Shown here: positions 51,035 through 58,800 of the stretch, one piece after another
Layout: the number at the start of each line of letters is the position of its first letter
How positions within the stretch are numbered: the first letter of the stretch is position 1
Origin: Allohahella sp002354735
GTDB taxonomy: Bacteria; Pseudomonadota; Gammaproteobacteria; Pseudomonadales; Oleiphilaceae
NCBI RefSeq assembly: GCF_047946665.1
Contig: NZ_CP172312.1
Location: 1,426,001 to 1,490,000, forward strand
Direction of reading: 5' to 3'
DNA: 64,000 nucleotides
Translations under genes and position numbers: made by a program
Notes under the pieces: model-generated
What the model was told of the DNA's origin: nothing
Seen by the model: only the letters and a program-made list of their open reading frames with translations
The model's database searches: none

Positions 51035-53626
51035 ATGGATCGCACCGCTAACACCGAGAGGGAGCACCTCCAGGCTCATCCGCGCTTCAGCCTCGTCAGA
51101 GCGCATCCGGCGCTGTTCCGGCTGTTGTCGGAGCATGAGCGCCTGATCGTTCATTCGCCCCAGGGCAGCGGTAAGCGCCGCGGTGTCTTGCAGTGGTTAG
51201 CAACCCGCAACCTGCCGTATCGATACTTCAAGTGGCGTCGAGACGGAAGCGCCCGGAAGATGAGCGCCGAGCTGCTTGAGAAGCTGCCCTCAGCCCCTGC
51301 GAAAGTCCTCGAGGCGACCAGGGCGTCGTGCGCACCCAGGTCTTCAGCAGCACTCATTCTCGATCTGGGACCGCTCGGTTTCGACATGCTGGTCTGGAGT
51401 GAGGTAGCAGCGCTCTGCCGTGACGCTGATGCCGATCAGCGGATCATTGTGCTTACAGCCTTTTATCCGGAAGCGGCTCGCCTTGAGTCCCGCTGTGCGT
51501 CCGGTTTCATGCGTGAATTTGCCTATTACTTCGCGTTCAACGACCTCGCCATGACCCCTGCGGAAGTCTGCGTACTGCACGAACTCCTGCCCGCCGACTG
51601 TCGGGCCCAGCACACCAGCGAACAGTTGTTCACCTTGACGAAAGGCTGGCCAGGGCTGGTATCCGATTTACTCGTCAGGTCCAGTGAGCGTTTGCTTACG
51701 CCGGTTTCGCATGGTGAAGAACACCTGCGGACGACGGTATCCGATTGGCTGGCACGAAATGGCATGCGCTTCGAGATCGGAGAGCAAGAGCTCATGTGGC
51801 TGCTGCTGTGGCTCGGCCCCTTGCCTCACGCACTGTTCACTGATGAGGAGGGCCTGAAGGACTTCGATCAGGCCCTGCAAAATCTGCAGGTCTCTGGACT
51901 GCTTGCGCGTCGCCTCACGAAGGAGCAGACGCTGCAGCTCAACAGCAAGCCGCTCGTGGAGCTTGTTCTGTCGACGTACGCTGTGACGCTGCCCAAAGCA
52001 ACACTGACCCGGTGCAGGGGCTGGCTGGAGCGCAAGGGCTTCCAGTCCATGGCGATCGAGGCCTGCCTCCGGCTGGAAGACTGGTCAAAACTGGAAACAC
52101 TTTTGCTGGCAAACGCCGACGAACTCACTGCCCGCCTCCACGTCTACGACTTGCGACGCTGGATCAACCTCCTGGACGAAGCCTGTGAAATTCGGCACCC
52201 CATCCTACTGATTTGCGCCGTCCGCTGTGCCATCTATCAGGGCAGCGATCTAGAGATCATGCGTTATTTTCAGCGGGTTCTCGAACTGCTACGGCACAGC
52301 AAGCCGGAAACCCTCGGCAAGTATATGAGTGAGGAACGCCTGGGTCGTTTCATCGCCGAAATCCAGCTCTACTCAGAATTGACCCAGCAGGGTGTGATGA
52401 CCTGTCAGGAGTGGGTGCAAGGCACTTCGAGATGTGCGCCGACCAATCCTGTAGTGCTGCTTCAGGAAGCCTTCAGTCTCGCCCAGGCCGGCGACATGGC
52501 GAAACTTTTTCCTGTCGTGGCCACCGGACTGGCACAAACCGAGGCCATGATGTCCTGGGCCTTGCACCTTACGTTCTCGATATTCAATTTCTGGATGCTG
52601 ATACTGTCATGTCGGCGAAGGCAGGCGGAGCAGAGTCTTCAGGCCCTGAGAGGCCGGCTTGTCGATAACGGTGTCTCGCTGGCCAGTGCCTATGATTGGC
52701 TGGATATGCTCGAACTCCTGCTGGACAGGATGGCAGGTAAGCTGCAGCCGCTCGGCAAGCGCGCCGAGTTATTTCAGGGGCAGCCGCGAATCGCGCAGGA
52801 TATCCTCAAGAACAATCTGCTCGTAACCTTACGTGCTGACCTTCTCCTTCTGCGCGGCGACATCTATTCGGCACGACAGGTCATTCATGAGCTTGCGTCG
52901 CTGCAGTCAAGCGCTACCTCGCGCTCCTACTGGTTTGCATCCGCCGCCACCATGAACGATGCGCTACAGATCATGACAGGCAGCGAAACGCATGATCTGA
53001 TTCGCCTCCCGCCGACCGAAGGCATCGAACTCGACGGATGCTCGCTGCAGGAGCAGACCGCTCTACTCTGGCGCATCAAGATGCGCCTGCATCAACTGCC
53101 TGCGGAAACCCTGTTCCCGCTACTGGACAGGGTACAGGGCCACCTGATGCGGACCGGTCAATGGCTGAGAACGCTGGAGGTGGACGTGCTGCGGGCGGTC
53201 TGCCTCTATCGTAGCCGGCGCGAGGAACAGGCCCTCAGCCTGTTCATGCGCGTGGCTGGCCAGCTCGAGACAGAATCTCTCCTTGGCGTTCTGGCAGACC
53301 CCTTCCTGCTCTGGCGGATCTTTCCGGAGGAAGCCCTGGAGCCAACACTGCGCCACAGCTTGTCGCAGCTACTGGACCAGATTGCTGGCCGGGCCAGCGC
53401 AACGATAGCCCCAACCCCCCAGACCGGGTTAGCAGAAGCGCTGACGACCCGGGAAACGCAAGTGCTTATTCTCTTATCGAGAGGTCTCAAGAACCAGGGC
53501 ATTGCAGATGAACTGAAACTATCGGTGACCACGGTGCGGACGCACGTCCAGCACATTTACCGCAAGCTGAAAGTGAGCAACCGCGCCGCCGCCACGGCCT
53601 GCGCCTGCCGAATGCAGCTGGTCTGA
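51035..53626 (+). CDS. Large LuxR/MalT-type (LAL) transcription regulator
   Basis: An 863-aa regulator. The N-terminal ATPase-like domain has a P-loop-like SPQGSGKRRG (Arg where Thr/Ser is normal) and a Walker B-like LILDLGPLG, so ATP use may be degraded. A long helical, TPR-like middle follows. The C-terminal LuxR helix-turn-helix is LTTRETQVLILLSRG, then NQGIADELKLSVTTVRTHV. ATG 51035 is preferred; the open frame continues upstream to 50921 through the attenuator-like hairpin. Divergent to the dioxygenase gene, so it probably activates it in response to an inducer. Confidence 0.88.
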   Translation: MDRTANTEREHLQAHPRFSLVRAHPALFRLLSEHERLIVHSPQGSGKRRGVLQWLATRNLPYRYFKWRRDGSARKMSAELLEKLPSAPAKVLEATRASCAPRSSAALILDLGPLGFDMLVWSEVAALCRDADADQRIIVLTAFYPEAARLESRCASGFMREFAYYFAFNDLAMTPAEVCVLHELLPADCRAQHTSEQLFTLTKGWPGLVSDLLVRSSERLLTPVSHGEEHLRTTVSDWLARNGMRFEIGEQELMWLLLWLGPLPHALFTDEEGLKDFDQALQNLQVSGLLARRLTKEQTLQLNSKPLVELVLSTYAVTLPKATLTRCRGWLERKGFQSMAIEACLRLEDWSKLETLLLANADELTARLHVYDLRRWINLLDEACEIRHPILLICAVRCAIYQGSDLEIMRYFQRVLELLRHSKPETLGKYMSEERLGRFIAEIQLYSELTQQGVMTCQEWVQGTSRCAPTNPVVLLQEAFSLAQAGDMAKLFPVVATGLAQTEAMMSWALHLTFSIFNFWMLILSCRRRQAEQSLQALRGRLVDNGVSLASAYDWLDMLELLLDRMAGKLQPLGKRAELFQGQPRIAQDILKNNLLVTLRADLLLLRGDIYSARQVIHELASLQSSATSRSYWFASAATMNDALQIMTGSETHDLIRLPPTEGIELDGCSLQEQTALLWRIKMRLHQLPAETLFPLLDRVQGHLMRTGQWLRTLEVDVLRAVCLYRSRREEQALSLFMRVAGQLETESLLGVLADPFLLWRIFPEEALEPTLRHSLSQLLDQIAGRASATIAPTPQTGLAEALTTRETQVLILLSRGLKNQGIADELKLSVTTVRTHVQHIYRKLKVSNRAAATACACRMQLV

Positions 53627-53643
53627 GCGCTTGTGACCTTGGG

Positions 53644-54015
53644 CTACTTCTTTTTCTCCAGCGCTTCCTTGAGGCCAGCGAAAGGGTTGAAGGTCGCTGC
53701 TTCGCGCTTGTTTTCTCCACCACCGCCGTAGCGGACAAAGGCTTCGAATTTGCTGTGCTCTTCATCATGACAATAGAGACAGAGCAGCTCCCAATTACTG
53801 CCATCTGACGGATTGTCATCATGATTATGGTTGACATGATGCACGGTCAGCTCACGTAGGTTCTTGCCCGAAAATTCACGGGCGCAACGCCCACAGACCC
53901 ACGGGTAAAGCTTGAGTGCCTGCTCCCGATAGCCTTTCTCGCGCTGGGCAATGTACCTGCGCTGCTCTTCAAGCACCTGGTCGGTCTTGCTTCTGTTCGT
54001 TGTATTGCTGGCCAT
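53644..54015 (-). CDS. yajD: YajD-family HNH nuclease
   Basis: A 123-aa protein with a central HNH domain: VCGRCAREF, LTVHHVNHNHDDNP, SNWELLCLYCHDEEH. The two CxxC pairs bind structural zinc and the His-Asn-His residues form the metal-dependent nuclease site. The length and the C-terminal FNPFAGLKEAL match YajD. It converges on the LuxR-type gene and diverges from the DksA-like gene. The cellular role is unknown. Confidence 0.92.
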   Translation of the reverse strand: MASNTTNRSKTDQVLEEQRRYIAQREKGYREQALKLYPWVCGRCAREFSGKNLRELTVHHVNHNHDDNPSDGSNWELLCLYCHDEEHSKFEAFVRYGGGGENKREAATFNPFAGLKEALEKKK

Positions 54016-54132
54016 GACTCACCTGTGATCATGCTTGGACGACAACTTCATTCTAGCACCGAAGAGTCATTTGCCGCCGTGAATCCGTACTTGAAGATAA
54101 GGTTGAATGAAACAACTAGGCAGGAGTCTATT

Positions 54133-54399
54133 ATGGCTGGGGGTTGGGCCCGGGACGGGGCCGTACAGGATCAGATTGACGCAAGCGTCGAAGACGCTGT
54201 TCAGCAGGCGCGCAGCAGACTTACACAAGGTGACAGCCTGATACGCTGTGAGGACTGCGACGAGCCGATCGCTGAGGCACGTCGGCGGGCGCTGCCTGGT
54301 GTGCGGCGATGCATTGCCTGCCAGACTGCGGCAGACCAGGACAACGCAGCGAGCAGCAGCTTCAACCGTCGTGGCAGCAAGGACAGTCAGCTACGATAG
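54133..54399 (+). CDS. DksA/TraR-type zinc-finger protein
   Basis: An 88-aa protein of the YbiI-like subgroup. The helix DAVQQARSRLTQG leads to a four-Cys zinc finger CEDCDEPIAEARRRALPGVR followed by CIACQ. The start at 54133 has CAGGAG 6 bases upstream. Short DksA-like proteins may touch the RNA polymerase secondary channel, but this subgroup is little studied. Confidence 0.88.
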   Translation: MAGGWARDGAVQDQIDASVEDAVQQARSRLTQGDSLIRCEDCDEPIAEARRRALPGVRRCIACQTAADQDNAASSSFNRRGSKDSQLR

Positions 54400-54428
54400 G
54401 CTGGCGCATGATAGACGTTTGCTGCCTC

Positions 54429-55145
54429 TCAGGTATCAACGCGGATATCCGCCAGTGCTCTACACAGGCTCTGGTCCTGCAGACGCTCCCCCCAGGTGCT
54501 GCCATGCACCAGCGCCTCGAGCGGCAGACGGCTCCGCCAGCCGGCCGCCTGAAGCTCAGGCTGGTCGAGAAACTCGCTCACGTAGCCAATACAGAGATAG
54601 GCCAGTGGATAGACCTCTGGGGGTAGTCTCAGCGTTTGGCTGAGTTGCGCCTGATTCAGAATGCTCACCCAGCCAACGCCAATTCCCTCAGCCCGTGCTG
54701 CCAACCAGAGATTCTGAACGGCAAGACAGGTACTGAACAGATCTGTTTCCACTATGGAATTGCGGCCCAGCACGTGGGTACCGCCACGACTGCGATTGCA
54801 GGTAATGCAAATATTGAGCGGACTTTCGAGTATGCCCTGCAGTTTCAGGCTGCGGTAGTTGGCCCCCTGCTCGCCGGTGTAGTTGTTTGCAGCCTTCTCA
54901 TTCTCGCTGTCGAAGATGGCCAGCACGTCCTTGCGGATAGACACGCTATCGATGACGAGGAAATCCCAAGGCTGCATGAACCCGACGGATGGCGCATGAT
55001 GGGCAGCTTGCAGCAGGCGCGCCAGCACGTTTGCCGGTATGGGGTCTGGTCGAAACTGTGAGCGCACATCGCGTCGCTCATGTATGGCGCGGTAGAGCCC
55101 TCGTACCTCAGCCTCGCTAAAAGGCTCGTTCACATTTTGCGTCAT
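54429..55145 (-). CDS. bluB: 5,6-Dimethylbenzimidazole synthase BluB
   Basis: A 238-aa nitroreductase-fold enzyme that breaks down reduced FMN with oxygen to give DMB, the lower ligand of cobalamin. Typical segments are YRAIHERRDVRSQF, HHAPSVGFMQPWDFLVI and EGIGVGWVSIL. Last gene of the btuC-to-bluB operon; the start overlaps the DUF2149 stop by 4 bases. Its oxygen need fits the aerobic route marked by cobG. Confidence 0.94.
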   Translation of the reverse strand: MTQNVNEPFSEAEVRGLYRAIHERRDVRSQFRPDPIPANVLARLLQAAHHAPSVGFMQPWDFLVIDSVSIRKDVLAIFDSENEKAANNYTGEQGANYRSLKLQGILESPLNICITCNRSRGGTHVLGRNSIVETDLFSTCLAVQNLWLAARAEGIGVGWVSILNQAQLSQTLRLPPEVYPLAYLCIGYVSEFLDQPELQAAGWRSRLPLEALVHGSTWGERLQDQSLCRALADIRVDT

Positions 55146-55453
55146 GGTTTTTTGGTCTCCTCGCCGACGAGTATGAGCTTACCGCTACGCGGGTCACGGT
55201 AGACACGGCCCATCGGCTCGAAACCCTGTCCCGCCTCGCCTATACCCTCAGGCAGATCCGGCAGCTCACGCCCCTGCTCCACGATTTGCGAACGCTGTTG
55301 CAAGTGCGTCTGAAGTTGCTCGCTGCTGGCAAAAAGCGCTGCAATGAGGCCGCAGGCGAATACGAGCATGATGTCGACGAGATTGGCCAGCGGCCCGAGA
55401 GGTTCCTCACTTTCACCATCGAAGCGACTACGCAGGAGATCGCGTCTTTTCAT
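55142..55453 (-). CDS. DUF2149 protein, ExbD/TolR-like
   Basis: A 103-aa protein with one transmembrane helix (~22-41) and a periplasmic tail. The helix starts PLANLVDIMLVFACGL, which copies the layout of ExbD/TolR including the functional Asp (here Asp27). The tail ends GRVYRDPRSGKLILV, typical of DUF2149. The start at 55453 overlaps the ExbB-like stop by 4 bases. I infer that it is the proton-carrying partner of the ExbB-like protein and acts on the CobN-like protein. Confidence 0.85.
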   Translation of the reverse strand: MKRRDLLRSRFDGESEEPLGPLANLVDIMLVFACGLIAALFASSEQLQTHLQQRSQIVEQGRELPDLPEGIGEAGQGFEPMGRVYRDPRSGKLILVGEETKKP

Positions 55454-55896
55454 TGTGCTGCAGATTCCAGCGCATCCAGCACCTGGTCGTACCAACGCCG
55501 CCGAAGCCTTGCCAGAATAAATCCGATAATGCCGATGAGGAGGCCCATGACGGTCGTATCGAAAGCAACCGTGACGGCTTCAGCAAGCACCTCCAGTTCG
55601 CCACGACCGAGTGCAGCGAGCCCCGGCCCCAACGGAATGAGGGTGCCCATTAGGCCGAGCATGGGACCCACTCTCGCCAGCAGGTCTGCGCGCTCGATGC
55701 GTCGCCGCCCCAACTCCGCAGCGGCTTCAATGCTGCCACTTCGCTTTATCCTCGGTAAGGCCCACCAGCGCTCCGCGAGGCTGATACCGGCCTCCCAAAT
55801 GGCAGCAGCGACTGCGATGATCAATAACAGCAATACCGGCGCCAGCAGCAGGCCCACGAATTCGTGAGTCAGGTGGCTCAGGACGTCAATGCTCAT
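55450..55896 (-). CDS. MotA/TolQ/ExbB-type proton channel protein
   Basis: A 148-aa, three-helix inner-membrane protein. Residues ~78-100 (RVGPMLGLMGTLIPLGPGL) and ~108-125 (EAVTVAFDTTVMGLLIGI) are the two pore helices of the family, each with the conserved Thr. The cytoplasmic loop is shorter than in ExbB. The start at 55896 overlaps the cobN end by 11 bases. It should form a proton channel with the DUF2149 protein to power the CobN-like protein. Confidence 0.88.
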   Translation of the reverse strand: MSIDVLSHLTHEFVGLLLAPVLLLLIIAVAAAIWEAGISLAERWWALPRIKRSGSIEAAAELGRRRIERADLLARVGPMLGLMGTLIPLGPGLAALGRGELEVLAEAVTVAFDTTVMGLLIGIIGFILARLRRRWYDQVLDALESAAQ

Positions 55897-58800
55897 CAAT
55901 TCTCCGGATTTTCTTATCGTTGAGTTGAGTGGCGTGGCCACGGGCACCATGTAGAAGACCACCCAGAAGTAGCAGTAACAACATCGCTGCTGTCAGCCAT
56001 AGCAGCTGATTGTCACCTACGGGTTCGTTCGCTGGGGGTTCGGCCGCGGGCGCTTCTTCAGATTTTTCCGGCTTTTGAGGCGTCTGTTCCGTCGCCTGAA
56101 TTTCGGTGATGCTCACCGGCTGCTGCAAGGCCTCCGGCTCAGGCTGCCGAGCGGCCTCTCTCGCCTGCTGAAACGCCTCCCGCAGGGGCTCATCCAGACG
56201 GGGCTCAATCCAGCTGAGCATCGGGTGGCCAGGCCGCGTATGACCGCTACCGGGTAGACCGTTCTCGACCACATGTGTAGCGAACTGCTCGGCCAGCTCA
56301 TCGAGCGTTGTATCGTCCGCCTTCCAGAAACCTTTGTGAGCGGCGACCAGGAGGATGGCTTCCATATTGGCTTTGACGTGGACGTTGGAGCCCTGCTCAA
56401 GAAATTCATCAAGGCCCAGACTGTGTTTATCATCGAGATAGACGCTTTTCACCTCGTCCCAGACCCAGCTCTTGATAATGTCGGGGTTCGTCACCTGCCA
56501 GCCCCAGAGATACTCGAGGAACTCACTACCCATCGTTCGTGCCCCGGCGTAATCGTGGTTCATGAGTGGCTGTATCCAGGCGGGATTGAGGTAGCGGCCC
56601 CTGAGCTCCTGTTTGAGCGCGACATCTAAACGTTCGATACTGGCGTTGTCGGCCCTTGCATGCTCAATCACCCTACCTTCCGGCACCTGGCCGCTAACCG
56701 TCTCCACGGCAAGGCTCAGCCCACCGAGATAATCAAAGGCGTCGTTGTTGTCCAGCAGGCCGTAAAGATTGCTCGCCCGCCCAAGGTAGGTCTGTTGCAC
56801 CGCCTGCAGCCCCTGCTTGAAGCTGGCATGCGCCGCAGTGCCGTTGTGACCGACCCCATAGGCATGCCCCATGCGCTGCAGGTAAGCGGCCGCGACTTCG
56901 CTACGATCCTCCCAGGCACCTGAGCGTTCGACGAGACGGTTCACGCCTGCGCCGTAGGCGCCCGGTGCATCGCCGAATATTCGCAGGCTCGCCAGACGAC
57001 CCGACTGCTGCGGCTCAAGGGCATCATTCAGCGAGGCTCGGGTCTCAGCGACCCAGTTGGCGGCAACCTCGTTGGCGTCAAGGCGCTCGTTTCCAGGTCT
57101 GCGAAGTTCACCAAGTGGCTCGAGCGCGCCCTTCAGCGCCTCGGCAAGCTCCGGGTGCTCTGCCTGAATCGTCAGGCTGGCGCCGTCCAGAGCAAGCAGG
57201 ACCGAACGATCGAGCCAGATCAGCAGATTCGGATACAGGTCGCGAAACAGTCCGGAGGTGGTAAAGAGTACGTCCTGGCGTTGTGCAGGAATGGGCTTCC
57301 CTTCTGACGATTCACGCTCGGTGAGCGGCAAACGCTCCAGCTCCGAGATGATGCCCCGGCTATTCCAGACTGGCCTGACACCGAGCAGGCTCATACCGAA
57401 GGCGACCATGGCGCCCTCATCCCGGACAGTATCAGAGGCCCATAGCACCACGGCGGAACGACCCTCGTCGCCAGCGCCTTTGGTCCGTGCCTTGTCTGCC
57501 AGCTCCTGGCCAAGATCGTAAGCCAGTTGAGTTGGCAGGACGCTGCCATCGAGCGCATGAAAGTTTCGACCGGTCGGCAGGGCATCTGGCGAACGTATAG
57601 GGTCGTTGCCCTTCCCTGGCCGCACGAACTTGCCCTCGAGCGCTGACAGGAGTGCTGAATGCTCGGCGCCGGGTGAAATGGTCAGTGCTTTACGGGCGGT
57701 TTCGTCGCCCATCGATTCAAGCATCATGTCGACGGCCTCTGTCGCCCAGTCACGACCGAAGACATGCAGCCCATGCGGCATGAAGGCTTCCTGCAGATCC
57801 GTCAGGTAATGGCCGATCTCATGCACCAGCATCGCTTCGTCGACGTTCTCGTAGGTCAGACCATCTATGCCATGCTCTTCGGCAATCGTGCCGATCAGCT
57901 CATCCTGGAGCTCCAGCGCCTCCACCGTCTCACGGATCTTCAGCATGGCTCGCCCGGCAAGCGTGGCGCTGCTGCCGGCACTCGCTGACTCCCAGGTTTC
58001 CACCAGCTGGCGCAGCTCTAGCAACTCGTCGTAGAGTGGGGTCGTCTTCAACGGTGGCGTAAGATGATCGATCATGACCGCAAGACCCCGACGCTTGGCC
58101 TGGATACCCTCGCCTACACCATCGACGATGTAGGGATAGATCCCTGGAACATGCCCCGCTACCAGCAAGGGATAGTCATCAGCGCCCATCGCAGCGCGGC
58201 GGCGTGGCAGGAATTCATAGGTCGAATGCCGGCCAAGGTGAACGATGGCATCAGCCTTGAACTGCTCGCGAAGCCAATGATAGAACGCCAGGTACTGATG
58301 CGTGGGCGGAATAGTTGTGTTGGCGTGCAGCAGCTCCTCGTTGAGCTCCCAGCCACGCGGTGGTTGCGGGCCTATGAAGATCTTGCCGAAGCGTAGCCCC
58401 GGGAACAGCATTCGGTTTTTGTAGGTCATGCTCCATCCAGGAGGCTCGCCCCAGCCCTTGATACCTTCGATACCTATCCGCGCCAGTGCGTCGACGATTG
58501 CCTCTGCGGCCCCCCAGTCCTTGGACTCACCTGTCAGCAGTGCTTCAATGAGCACTGCCAACTGATCCAGAAGGTCCAGTGCTCGTGGTCGCCCGGCGTG
58601 CTGGGTCCCTTCCAGCAGGTGGTGGATGTCGCCCAGCGTACGATCCATGAGCTGCCGGCCCAGTTCGATTTCGCCGAGACGCACCGCCTCCTTCAGCTGT
58701 GCCTGAAGGTAGCCCAGTGGCCCGAGCACAAGTTCATCCTGCACGGCAGGCGGTAGCGTGGCGAAATAGCTTTTGTACGCGTCTGTTCCAAGGCTTTCGA

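Noticed and set aside
53644..54015. YajD as a defence-system nuclease next to the LuxR-type gene
   Set aside because: YajD is a widespread conserved housekeeping-type protein, and no other defence gene is nearby.
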